From positions 1 to 15,871 of the forward strand of contig CAKSIW010000062.1 in assembly GCA_934463175.1 (NCBI GenBank): a DNA stretch of 15,871 bases, written 5' to 3'. This DNA is from an uncultured Clostridia bacterium (lineage in GTDB: Bacteria; Bacillota; Clostridia; Monoglobales; Monoglobaceae). The notes beneath the pieces were generated by a model that was given only the letters and a program-made list of their open reading frames with translations, had not been told where the DNA came from and made no database searches. The translations under genes were made by a program, and so were the position numbers. Positions 6,989-14,602 of the stretch are shown piece by piece (the stretch's first letter is position 1; each line of letters begins with the position of its first letter).

Positions 6989-7848
6989 TTCCGATCCTCC
7001 CAAAGCTCAAAAATAACAGGCATTGCACAAAGCACAAAATATGTGCAGAATGTGCCTGCCGTATGGAGTGAAAGCGGTGCGCCGCCGACCGTCGGGAAAT
7101 ATGCAAAAAAAATGCCTCCTGTCACATATTCCGCGAGAATATATACGCTCAAAGCAACGGTGAACAGGGCGGCAGCGAGGTCGCGCCTGTCCGCTTTGAA
7201 GATTGAGAAGGTGCTGCGCCCCGAAAGACCGTAGCCGCGGCTTTTCATGCTGTCAGCAGTCTCAATCGAGTTTTCGAGAGCCCATGTCATCATGCCCGAC
7301 AGAATCGTCACGCCATGACGTGCGCGCATGAGCAGACCTCCGCTGCCTGTGCCGCGTCCGATGCACTTTCTTGCGGCGGCAGCTTCGCGCAGGTGTTCTT
7401 TGAATTTCGGCACAAAACGCAGAACCATTGACAAAACAAGAGACAATGACGGAATCAGTCTGCCGAACAGATACAGAAGCTTATCGCTTGTCATGACGTT
7501 GTTGAAGCATGAGAACCAGCAGATGACACTTGCAAGCATTGTTCCTGCGGCAATGCCGTATATGACCGATTCGGCAGTCAGGGGGTTTCCGCTCGGGAAA
7601 TATGCCAGGACAGTGCTTCCCTCGTGACTGAACAGCGGATTAAACAGCGCGGCGGCAGCAACAATCAAAAGCTGTGCGGCACAGAATCGCAGACCGCGGC
7701 TTCCGCTTTGCACGGTCTTATATGCAAAACCGCACGCAAGCGAGACGGCAAGGCAAATCGGGTGCATAAGAAGCATGGAAAATGTGATGACGGCTGCAAA
7801 ATACAGAAAATTTACAATGGGGTGGAAGTGCCTGAACTCATTCATCAT
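6961..7848 (-). CDS. ecfT: ECF transporter membrane coupling component EcfT
   Basis: 295 residues from ATG 7848, which has AGGTGA (7859-7854) five bases upstream; an in-frame upstream extension to 7923 would lie inside the preceding gene and lacks a ribosome site. Four to six hydrophobic segments surround a cytosolic region with the two coupling helices typical of EcfT: EAAAARKCIG (about 155-164) and ADSMKSRGYG (about 198-207), the Ala-Arg and Arg-Gly motifs that dock into the ATPase grooves. EcfT links ATP hydrolysis to toppling of the S component in the membrane. The gene overlaps the DUF4430 gene by 11 bases and the ATPase/S fusion by 28 bases, so all three are translationally coupled and probably form one dedicated transporter. 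Confidence 0.93.
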   Translation of the reverse strand: MMNEFRHFHPIVNFLYFAAVITFSMLLMHPICLAVSLACGFAYKTVQSGSRGLRFCAAQLLIVAAAALFNPLFSHEGSTVLAYFPSGNPLTAESVIYGIAAGTMLASVICWFSCFNNVMTSDKLLYLFGRLIPSLSLVLSMVLRFVPKFKEHLREAAAARKCIGRGTGSGGLLMRARHGVTILSGMMTWALENSIETADSMKSRGYGLSGRSTFSIFKADRRDLAAALFTVALSVYILAEYVTGGIFFAYFPTVGGAPLSLHTAGTFCTYFVLCAMPVIFELWEDRKWKSLKQKI

Positions 7849-8650
7849 TCTGTTCACCTGCCATATACCGACTGCCGATGTCTGCACCGAGATCACAGGT
7901 ATACAGCCATTCAACCTTGTCACCCGGCTTCAGCTTATATCGGGAGCAGCCATAGTTCGGAAATTCCCCGTTAACACGGTACATCCAGCCCGAAAGTTCT
8001 CCGCAGTCAAATTCGTAAAGATTATTTATCCCCTCAATATATGCGCTGTTATATACGGGGGTTTTGTGAAATTCCATATGTATTTTATTTTTCTTCGTCT
8101 CGCGCAGAAGCAGATTGAAAACGCTCTCGCCGTCGTTGAAGGTGACGGTGCTTTCGGCGAGAATTAAGCCGTCCTTCGGAACAAGCGAGATCTTTTCGGG
8201 CTTGAGACGATCCATGTTGCCGAGTATGGCTTTGCAGCTGATTGACAGAGTGCATGTCAGAACCTGATTGTCATTTTCGGTCGGACGTTGCTGCGCCTCA
8301 TCCGCATGGGGAGTGTCCGCGGTCTCTGGTGATTTTCCGTTCTGATGATTGGGCTTGACTTCTGAATGAGTCTCTGCGGATTTGACGATTTCGGCAGAGG
8401 AGGCGGTGCTGTTGCTGTTCTCGGGAGACATGTCATCGGACGTGTCAGTGACTGCGCCGTCATCTTTGCTCTTGCTGCCGTTTGTTTCGGGTTTGCCGGA
8501 GTCGGACTGCTTTTCATCGGCGGACAGAATCGGAGTGCCGGAATCCGCGGTTTTGTCTGCTTTGTCTTGCAGAAAAAAGGCAGAAACAAGCAAAGCCGCA
8601 ATGAATGCCGCAAAAACGAATTTGTATTTGTGTTTATTCAGAAATATCAA
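7838..8650 (-). CDS. Membrane-anchored DUF4430 (transcobalamin C-terminal-like) protein
   Basis: 270 residues. A single uncleaved-looking helix at residues 11-27 has no lipobox cysteine, so the protein is probably held in the membrane with its body outside. Residues 28-128 form a polar Ser/Asp/Glu/Thr-rich spacer. Residues about 129-255 match the DUF4430 pattern: strand with SISCKAIL, then YIEGINNLYEFDCG, SGWMYRVNGEFPNYG, and the closing KPGDKVEWLYTCDLG. DUF4430 is the family related to the C-terminal beta domain of intrinsic factor and transcobalamin. The start is TTG 8650, whose TTGA overlaps the TGA of the upstream gene; the ribosome site AAAGGCGG lies about 7 bases upstream. No ATG exists in a better place. 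Its position between the barrel protein and ecfT suggests a ligand-capture partner. Cobalamin as ligand is inference. Confidence 0.85.
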   Translation of the reverse strand: MIFLNKHKYKFVFAAFIAALLVSAFFLQDKADKTADSGTPILSADEKQSDSGKPETNGSKSKDDGAVTDTSDDMSPENSNSTASSAEIVKSAETHSEVKPNHQNGKSPETADTPHADEAQQRPTENDNQVLTCTLSISCKAILGNMDRLKPEKISLVPKDGLILAESTVTFNDGESVFNLLLRETKKNKIHMEFHKTPVYNSAYIEGINNLYEFDCGELSGWMYRVNGEFPNYGCSRYKLKPGDKVEWLYTCDLGADIGSRYMAGEQNDE

Positions 8651-10248
8651 AGCAAGTCCGCCTTTCCGAGAAGATTAAACAGCATAAGTGCGATTTCGGC
8701 ACGCGTAACTTCGTGCTTCGGGAGCAATTCAAGCTCTGAATCGGAAAGGATACCATGCTTGACGCAAGCCGCAGCCGGAACGAAAGTCCAGTCCGACAAG
8801 TCTGTGTAGTCTGTGAAGCCTGCAAGAAAATCACGTGCGGCATCATCGGACAGTGCGCAGCCGATTCCGCAGAGTTCGGCGGCACGGCTCACCATAACGG
8901 CGGCTTCCTCCAGAGTTATGGTTGCGTTCGGATTAAAAGAGCTTGCTGAAACGCCGTTTGCAATTTTATAGGTATATGCTGCGTTCACATATCCGAAAAA
9001 CCAGTCTGTCTCCAAGTTGTCAGTGAACACATTTCCCGACTGCACAGACGGCAGACCGAGTGCACGCACCGTGATTGCCGCAAACTCCGCACGTGTCATT
9101 TTTCCGTTGGGGTCGAATGTGTCCGAGGATTTTCCGTTTATGATTCCGCGCTTTGCCAGCTCGCAGATTGCGGAGCGGCAGGAAACATCGGAAATGTCGG
9201 AAAAGCCTGCATCGGGATTTGTGATTTGTGTGGCGCGGACATCTTTGTGTCGCAGGTTGCTGTTTTCGGGGCTGTTGATGTCGGATTTTTCGGGGGGCTC
9301 CGTGCTGATTGAGAACAGACCCGACTCGCCGTTTGTCATACGCTTTAATGCGGCGAGGGCATAGAGACACTGCTCGGTTGCCATCAGGTTAGATGCGGAT
9401 ATGTCCTTTGTGTGCATAAAGCCGCCGTCCTTTGCACGGTAGCTCATGAGTCCGTCGAAAACGGATTTTCCGTTTTTCACAAAACGTGAATCATCAATCG
9501 GGATTTCCAGTGCGCAAAGAGCGGTGAGAACCTGTGCACAGCTTTCAGCCGATGAATATGCGCCGTCTGCGCCCTGCTCCTCCGAAAGCCTGATAAGTGC
9601 GCGCTCGGTTGCTTCTCTGACGTTTTCGCGTGTGTTGTATTTTGCCAGCGCAAGCAGAGCCATTGCAGATATATCCGTGTCAAATCCGTCGCCCGAAAGC
9701 GAAAAACCGCCGTCCGCGTGCTGGCTGTCCAAAATTCGGTTTATGTACATATCACGTGTTGCCTGTGTTTCGGCTGACGGATTCTGCGGTATCTCATAAC
9801 CGCCGCAGTCGAGAGCCAAAAGTGCCCATATTGAACCGTTGAGACCCTGCCAAACAGTTTTTTCATAGTCGCCGAGAGGTGTGAGAAGATTATACCCTCC
9901 GACATCTGACGGATTTCTGCCGATTGAGGTGAGCGCAATAATCAGGCGCGAATATTCGGTATATTTTTTCTCGTGCAGAACACCGTTCTGTTCGGACACA
10001 AGAGACGATATACTGTTGCAGTATCGGTCAAAATATCCTTCGGGGACTTCCGCGCCGCATCTTGCAAGCCCGAAAACTGCCCACTCACCGCCGATTGAGC
10101 CGAACTGCGGCTCGGGAACGGCATTCAAAACAAACACCGCGGTTTCATCGGTGATACGTTCAATGTCGGCAGAGCTTGCTGCCGACGCCGATACGCTTTG
10201 TATAATAATTAGGAAAATACAAAAAAATGATATAATGCTTTTTTTCAT
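8647..10248 (-). CDS. Secreted alpha/alpha-barrel (terpenoid-cyclase/transcobalamin-like fold) protein with three SLH motifs
   Basis: 533 residues from ATG 10248 (AGGA seven bases upstream). The signal peptide is residues 1 to about 23 (KK, long hydrophobic core, ASA cleavage site). Residues about 27-305 contain repeats of the prenyltransferase/squalene-cyclase type: WQGLNGSIWALLALDCGGY, QHADGGFS...TDISAMALLALAKY, QGADGAYSSA...VLTALCALEI and RAKDGGFMH...TEQCLYALAAL. This repeat pattern forms an alpha6/alpha6 barrel, the same fold as the N-terminal domain of transcobalamin. After a short linker come three SLH motifs (about 349-399, 408-458, 478-527). The anchoring tetrapeptide is TRAE in the first and third and TLEE in the second. 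SLH motifs bind pyruvylated wall polysaccharide, so the barrel sits on the cell surface. First gene of the ECF operon; the stop overlaps the next start. Confidence 0.88.
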   Translation of the reverse strand: MKKSIISFFCIFLIIIQSVSASAASSADIERITDETAVFVLNAVPEPQFGSIGGEWAVFGLARCGAEVPEGYFDRYCNSISSLVSEQNGVLHEKKYTEYSRLIIALTSIGRNPSDVGGYNLLTPLGDYEKTVWQGLNGSIWALLALDCGGYEIPQNPSAETQATRDMYINRILDSQHADGGFSLSGDGFDTDISAMALLALAKYNTRENVREATERALIRLSEEQGADGAYSSAESCAQVLTALCALEIPIDDSRFVKNGKSVFDGLMSYRAKDGGFMHTKDISASNLMATEQCLYALAALKRMTNGESGLFSISTEPPEKSDINSPENSNLRHKDVRATQITNPDAGFSDISDVSCRSAICELAKRGIINGKSSDTFDPNGKMTRAEFAAITVRALGLPSVQSGNVFTDNLETDWFFGYVNAAYTYKIANGVSASSFNPNATITLEEAAVMVSRAAELCGIGCALSDDAARDFLAGFTDYTDLSDWTFVPAAACVKHGILSDSELELLPKHEVTRAEIALMLFNLLGKADLL

Positions 10249-10280
10249 TATGTGTTCCTGCCTTTGTAATCTTTAACAAA

Positions 10281-10309
10281 AGTATAACACATTTGCTGTC
10301 TGATGTAAA
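10281..10309 (-). promoter_or_regulatory. Promoter of the barrel-DUF4430-ECF operon
   Basis: On the minus strand, TTTACA (10309-10304) is separated by exactly 17 bases from TATACT (10286-10281). The start codon is at 10248, leaving a leader of roughly 25-30 bases. That leader is far too short for a cobalamin riboswitch, and none is seen further upstream. Confidence 0.82.
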
Positions 10310-10341
10310 TAAGAAAAACACACATATTCCGACGGCATAAT

Positions 10342-10539
10342 TCAGTTTTTGGCTTTGTTTGCATCAAGATTGACCGGAAGGTCGGGGGCAAAGCCGTATA
10401 CGCTGTTATAGGCTTCATATTCTGCCTCGGTTTCGGGCGGAACCTGAATCAGACCTGTGCAGTCTGTGGGAGATGCTGCTTTGCAGCTGTCAAGGTTGTC
10501 CTCCGGAATCTGCGGTTTCTTTTTCGGTGTTTTCTGCAT
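10342..10539 (-). CDS. Small acidic protein of unknown function
   Basis: 65 residues, ATG 10539 with a strong GGAGGAG site six bases upstream, which is the main reason to accept it. The N-terminus is basic (KTPKKKP) and the rest acidic and proline-rich, with a core of TGLIQVPPETEAEYEAYNSVYGF followed by PDLPVN. There is no signal peptide or membrane segment. Two cysteines (residues 19 and 27) do not form a recognisable metal site. The pattern of a short basic tail plus a TGLI...E..YE..Y core looks like a conserved small clostridial protein, but I cannot name a family. It lies just upstream of the promoter of the ECF operon on the same strand, with no terminator between, so some read-through into that operon is possible. 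Confidence 0.6.
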   Translation of the reverse strand: MQKTPKKKPQIPEDNLDSCKAASPTDCTGLIQVPPETEAEYEAYNSVYGFAPDLPVNLDANKAKN

Positions 10540-10605
10540 ATATTTCTCCTCCGCATAAATAATATTTTTATAAAGATATTATTTGCAGGCAGAAGTAAAA
10601 TATGC

Positions 10606-10652
10606 AGAAAAAAGACTGTTTAAAAAGTCAAACTGACTTTTTAAACAGTCTT
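10606..10652 (-). terminator. Strong terminator after the oxidoreductase gene
   Basis: A perfect 19-bp stem (10612-10630 with 10634-10652) closes on a 3-base loop. On the minus strand it is followed by a run of T (10613-10608). It lies 14 bases past the TAG stop of the oxidoreductase gene. The stem itself is A+T rich in its centre (TTTAAAAAGTCA), so the T-run side is clear for the minus strand and weaker for the plus strand. Confidence 0.9.
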
Positions 10653-10666
10653 AGCTTTTCCGCGGT

Positions 10667-11737
10667 CTATATTTCGGTTTTGATTGCCTCGTGTGTTTCC
10701 GCGGATTTGAACGCGGCTTCCATGACCTTCATAACTCTCAAAGCCTCTTCGGGTTTGATTTTCAGTTCTGCCTTGCCTTCAATTGCGTCAACAAGCTGCC
10801 AGTATGTCGGGTCAAGATTGTCAACAACGTCATCGGGAGGTGCAACCTTCAGGGTTGCAACGGTGCTTGGGTCTCTCGGTGCCATTGTCTTGGTCGGACC
10901 TGCCTTGATCGGCTGAATCTCGTCCTTCCATTTGTCATCAGCGTCAAGACACTTGACAACTCTGCCCTCACCGCTCCAGTCATCAATCTGAAGAGTTCCG
11001 TCAGTTCCGAGAACATACCATCTCGGGTGATTGATGAAGCTGTTTGTTGAAATCTCAATATGCGCTGTGACGCCGTTTTCAAACTGCATGGTGAGACGGA
11101 AGTTGTCGTCAACCTCTTTATATTTCACCGAATACATTATGCAGAACACGTTTGTTACCTTGACGTCGTGATACATATACATCAGCTGGTCAATGAGATG
11201 AACACCCCAGTCAAACATCATTCCGCCGCCGAGAGCCTTTGTCTCTCTCCAGCCGGCAGGAAGTCCCCTTGAACCCTCAACGCGTGATTCAATGACATAC
11301 GGCTTTCCGATGACACCGCTTTCAACGCAGTTTTTCATTGCAATAAAGTCCTTGTTCACGCGCCTGTTATGGTCGATTGTGAACACGCGTCCCGTCTCCT
11401 TGGCGGCAGCCATCATCTCGACCAGCTCGGCACTCGACATTGAAACGGGCTTTTCGCAGAGAACATGCTTGCCGGCTCTCATTGCCTCAATTGCAAGATC
11501 CTTGTGCACGTTGTTATATGCCGAAACAAGAACAATATCAATATCGGGGTCGCGGAGAAGCTCTTCCTTTGATGAATATGCATAAAGTCCCTTTTCTTTT
11601 GCAGCTTCAAGCCTTTCGGGCTTTATGTCAAAGACACCCTTGATTCTGACCTTTGTGTTGCCCTTTGACAGCTGTGTGAAGTGATGCCCCGCCATTCCGC
11701 CGAAGCCGATAATTCCGAGTAAATACTGTTCTTTCAT
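10667..11737 (-). CDS. Gfo/Idh/MocA-family NAD(P)-dependent sugar oxidoreductase
   Basis: 356 residues from ATG 11737. The upstream stop and this start overlap as TAATG, showing translational coupling; the GTG at 11749 is in frame but inferior. The N-terminal Rossmann fold begins IIGFGGMAG (about 9-17). The family motif CEKPVS has its lysine at K96, and the catalytic pair is D176-x3-H180 in FDWGVHLID. The C-terminal half is the expected open beta-sheet domain that binds substrate and mediates oligomerisation. Members oxidise or reduce sugars, inositols or glycosides at a hydroxyl carbon using NAD(P). Paired with a TIM-barrel isomerase/lyase, it probably acts on one substrate in sequence with it. 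The stop codon is TAG. Confidence 0.93.
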   Translation of the reverse strand: MKEQYLLGIIGFGGMAGHHFTQLSKGNTKVRIKGVFDIKPERLEAAKEKGLYAYSSKEELLRDPDIDIVLVSAYNNVHKDLAIEAMRAGKHVLCEKPVSMSSAELVEMMAAAKETGRVFTIDHNRRVNKDFIAMKNCVESGVIGKPYVIESRVEGSRGLPAGWRETKALGGGMMFDWGVHLIDQLMYMYHDVKVTNVFCIMYSVKYKEVDDNFRLTMQFENGVTAHIEISTNSFINHPRWYVLGTDGTLQIDDWSGEGRVVKCLDADDKWKDEIQPIKAGPTKTMAPRDPSTVATLKVAPPDDVVDNLDPTYWQLVDAIEGKAELKIKPEEALRVMKVMEAAFKSAETHEAIKTEI

Positions 11738-12702
11738 TATGCCCACCACATTTCTCCTGCGTTTTCATATATCAGAACCTCTTTGAGGAAAGAGATTGCT
11801 TTTTCAAGACCTTCATTCGGAGACATCAAGCCGTCCTCATGCTCAATGCTGATGACGCCGTCATAGCCGACTGTTTTGAGCATACTGATGATGTCGTTCC
11901 AAACCTCTTTGCCGTGACCGTAGCCGATTGTTCTGAACACCCATGAACGGTCAAGAATTTCACCGTAGTTCTTTGTGTCAAGAACACCGTTGACAGCGCA
12001 GTTTCTTTCGTCAATTTTTGTGTCCTTTGCATGGAAGTGATAGATTGCGCCGCGGAGTGCCTTGATTGCCGAAACGGGGTTGATTCCCTGCCAGAAAAGG
12101 TGGCTCGGGTCAACATTTGCGCCGATTATGTCACCGACAGCCTCACGCAGTCTGAGCAGTGTTTCGGGGTTATATACCACAAAGCCGGGGTGCATCTCAA
12201 ATGCGATTTTCTTAATGCCATGTTCCTTTGCAAAGGCTGCGGTCTTTTTCCAGTATGGGATCACCTTTTCGTTCCACTGCCAGTCGAGAATTTTTCCGAA
12301 GTCCTCGGGCCACGGGCATGTGACCCAGTTGGGATACATCGAATTGTCACAGTCGCCGGGGCAGCCCGCAAAGCCGATGATGGTATCAACACCGAGGGCT
12401 TCTGCCGCAAGGATTGCGTTGATAAATTCGTTGTGGAATTTGTCTGCAATTTCCTTCTGCGGATGCAGGGGGTTTCCGTGACAGCTGATTGCCGCAATTT
12501 CAATTTCATATTTTTCAAACAGAGCCTTGAACTCCGCAACAGCCTCGGGATTGCCGATGAGCTCCGATGGCTTCAGATGAACGTCGCCGGGGAAACCTCC
12601 CGCGCCGACTTCAAGGCACTGAACGCCGAGACCGTGGAGATAGCTGAGTGCGTCCTCAAGCTTGTATGAGTTTAATACAGGATTCATTACACCGAGTTTC
12701 AT
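11737..12702 (-). CDS. Sugar phosphate isomerase/epimerase-like TIM-barrel enzyme (AP-endonuclease-2 superfamily)
   Basis: 321 residues from ATG 12702, with GGAGG seven bases upstream. Motifs of the xylose-isomerase-like TIM barrel appear in order: CLEVGAGG (about 35-42), SCHGNPLHP (about 73-81), IAFEMHPGF, GANVDPSHLFWQG, YHFHAKD and SIEHED. The Glu, Asp and His residues in these motifs are those that usually bind a divalent metal. First gene of a two-gene unit with the Gfo/Idh/MocA oxidoreductase. Known pairs of this type oxidise a sugar at C3 and then isomerise or eliminate the 3-keto product, including the 3-keto-glycoside and C-glycoside cleaving enzymes of gut bacteria. That role is an inference here. 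No sugar transporter lies next to it in the window. Confidence 0.88.
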   Translation of the reverse strand: MKLGVMNPVLNSYKLEDALSYLHGLGVQCLEVGAGGFPGDVHLKPSELIGNPEAVAEFKALFEKYEIEIAAISCHGNPLHPQKEIADKFHNEFINAILAAEALGVDTIIGFAGCPGDCDNSMYPNWVTCPWPEDFGKILDWQWNEKVIPYWKKTAAFAKEHGIKKIAFEMHPGFVVYNPETLLRLREAVGDIIGANVDPSHLFWQGINPVSAIKALRGAIYHFHAKDTKIDERNCAVNGVLDTKNYGEILDRSWVFRTIGYGHGKEVWNDIISMLKTVGYDGVISIEHEDGLMSPNEGLEKAISFLKEVLIYENAGEMWWA

Positions 12703-12728
12703 AAATAAACCTCCGTTTTATATGTTGT

Positions 12729-12765
12729 ATGCCGCATATGTTTATGTATTTTTGCACTGCGGTAT
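12729..12765. promoter_or_regulatory. Inverted repeat in the leader of the isomerase gene
   Basis: ATGCCGCA (12729-12736) can pair with TGCGGTAT (12758-12765), seven Watson-Crick pairs and one G-T, around a 21-base A+T-rich spacer. It sits 27 bases upstream of the isomerase start, in a 228-base divergent intergenic region. It could be an operator for a dimeric regulator or a leader hairpin. I could not assign a convincing minus-strand promoter in this very A+T-rich region. Confidence 0.35.
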
Positions 12766-12869
12766 TTTTTTATTCAATTTTATATTATCATAAAACACAT
12801 GCATAAAATATAATTCTTATACCAAAAAAATATCGTTTTTTTGTCATTTGGCTGAATTTGTAAAAAGGA

Positions 12870-12898
12870 TTGACAAAACATTGCATATGTAATATACT
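12870..12898 (+). promoter_or_regulatory. Promoter of the SLH/PstS-like protein gene
   Basis: TTGACA (12870-12875) and TATACT (12893-12898) are separated by exactly 17 bases. The start codon follows 33 bases downstream with AAAGGAGG at 12916-12923, seven bases before ATG. This arrangement predicts strong constitutive expression. Confidence 0.88.
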
Positions 12899-12930
12899 TG
12901 AAATATAACAAAAACAAAGGAGGAAGAAAG

Positions 12931-14583
12931 ATGAAAAAGGTTGTTTTGTTTGCGGTTACGGTATGCTTTTTGCTGATGTCATGCGTTCCGACATTTGCAA
13001 ATGTCGTGTATGTGAAGTCGGGAGATACCTATTGGAGTACGGCAAATGTTGCCGTGAGGGCAGATACGGGCAAAATTATACCGCTGTCATATGCTCTGGC
13101 GGATGATTATACGTATGCATATCTTAAAGACGGCGGAGAGATTGCCGCGAAAAACATTGAACCGATGAAATTCTCTGATGTTGATGAATATAGCTTTACT
13201 GTCAATGAAATGTCGGCAAGGGGAGTCATAAACGGGAACGGCGACGGAACGTTTCAGCCGCAGCGTGAGCTGACCCGTGCGGAAATGGCGGCAATTTTTG
13301 TGCGCATGTTTGAGATTGCGCAAAGTGACGAAAAGTCGGAATTTTCCGATGTGAGCGGGGATGACTGGTTCTGCCCGTATGTGATGGCTTTGGTCGGAAG
13401 AGGCGTTTTTGTCCGCGATGAAACGTTTTCACCGAATGACTCTGTGACGCGCGAACAGCTCATGACGATGACGCACAGAATGCTGTCGGACATGGGATAT
13501 ATGAAGGCGGCAGAGGAGGAGAAACTCGGATACTACGCCGACAAGTCTGCGGTGTCGGAGTTTGCACTGAACGCCTATGAAGATTTGAAGGCGAATGGAT
13601 ATATGCTGATTGAGGATTGTGATGAAAAGAATTTTGAGGATATGTCGGATGATGTATACACGCTCAATCCGCAGAAGGCTGTCACACGGGAGGAATGCGC
13701 GGAGTTCCTTTATTACCTGACGCGTGACTTCATCAGAACAAATGCACCTGCAATAAGACGGGAGGACGCACCGGCAGCGGAAATACCCGTACTTGACGGG
13801 TCAACCTCGACCTATGATATAACATGGAATATTTATAATGCATATTATCTGAACTGCGAAAATGCCGAAGGCTTTGTTGCAAAGCATTCCAAGACCTCAA
13901 ATTCATATAAAAGACTGATTGACGGCGAGGTCGAGATGATTTTTGTGCCTGACGCAAGCGAGGAAATCACAAAATATGCAGATGAGAAGGGTGTCAAACT
14001 GAAATTTGTTCCTGTTGCGAATGAGGCTCTTGTGTTCTTCACCTCAAAGGACAACAAAGCAAAGGATGTCACAACGGAAAAGCTGCATGAGATATATGTG
14101 AACAATGGAATTGCAAGCTGGAAGGAGCTTGGAGGAGATGATGTGCCGCTTGTTGCATATTGCCGCAACAATGACAGCGGAAGTCATGCCCAGATGGAGA
14201 AGTTCATATTGGGCGGCGATGAGATAAACCGTGACATAAGTCTTGAAAGAACATCATATATCATGTCAAGCATTCTGACTGATGTTGATGGCTTCAACCA
14301 TGAAAACAAGGATAAATATGCGCTTGGCTACAGTCTGTATTACTATTTCAACACGGCTCAAATGCTTCTTGGCGCGGAGGATCTTGCGCTGCTGCCGATT
14401 GACGGGGTTGAGCCGAGCGATGAAACAATTTCAAACGGTGAATATCCATATACAACGTCATATTACGCTGTTGTGCGTGATGAAGAGAATGCGCGTGTTG
14501 ATGAGTTTCTGAAGCTCCTTGAGGGAGAATTCGGCGAGGAACTGATGGAGGTGAGCGGATTCAAGGCAGCAAAGAAAAACTGA
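12931..14583 (+). CDS. Surface protein: three SLH motifs fused to a PstS-like substrate-binding domain
   Basis: 550 residues. ATG 12931 is fixed by AAAGGAGG; the upstream TTG at 12898 lies within the promoter. The signal peptide is residues 1-23 (cleavage after TFA). A small beta-rich region (24-80) precedes three SLH motifs: about 80-130 with TRAE 115-118, about 138-188 with TREQ 173-176, and about 200-263 with TREE 252-255. After a proline/alanine-rich linker, residues about 285-545 resemble the phosphate-binding protein family: DGSTSTYDI at 289-297, VPVANEALVFF (360-370), NNGIASWKELGG (391-402) and NDSGSHA (414-420). In PstS proteins the DGST- and SGS-type segments line the anion pocket. 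PstS is normally a lipoprotein beside PstCAB; here it is wall-anchored and no permease is adjacent. It may trap phosphate at the wall, sense it, or bind another oxyanion. A cysteine at 18 could be a poor lipobox, but signal peptidase I cleavage looks better. Confidence 0.87.
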   Translation: MKKVVLFAVTVCFLLMSCVPTFANVVYVKSGDTYWSTANVAVRADTGKIIPLSYALADDYTYAYLKDGGEIAAKNIEPMKFSDVDEYSFTVNEMSARGVINGNGDGTFQPQRELTRAEMAAIFVRMFEIAQSDEKSEFSDVSGDDWFCPYVMALVGRGVFVRDETFSPNDSVTREQLMTMTHRMLSDMGYMKAAEEEKLGYYADKSAVSEFALNAYEDLKANGYMLIEDCDEKNFEDMSDDVYTLNPQKAVTREECAEFLYYLTRDFIRTNAPAIRREDAPAAEIPVLDGSTSTYDITWNIYNAYYLNCENAEGFVAKHSKTSNSYKRLIDGEVEMIFVPDASEEITKYADEKGVKLKFVPVANEALVFFTSKDNKAKDVTTEKLHEIYVNNGIASWKELGGDDVPLVAYCRNNDSGSHAQMEKFILGGDEINRDISLERTSYIMSSILTDVDGFNHENKDKYALGYSLYYYFNTAQMLLGAEDLALLPIDGVEPSDETISNGEYPYTTSYYAVVRDEENARVDEFLKLLEGEFGEELMEVSGFKAAKKN

Positions 14584-14602
14584 CATAAGGATTGGTGAGA
14601 CG

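Noticed and set aside
7849..7923. Longer N-terminus for EcfT starting at 7923
   Set aside because: The added residues lie inside the DUF4430 gene in another frame; a ribosome site lies directly before ATG 7848.
12031..12669. 212-codon plus-strand open frame
   Set aside because: Antisense shadow of the TIM-barrel enzyme gene, whose product has clear metal-binding motifs.
12720..12870. Minus-strand promoter for the isomerase-oxidoreductase unit
   Set aside because: Several A+T-rich near matches exist (for example ATGACA with a distant TATAAG), but none has proper spacing, so no assignment is made.
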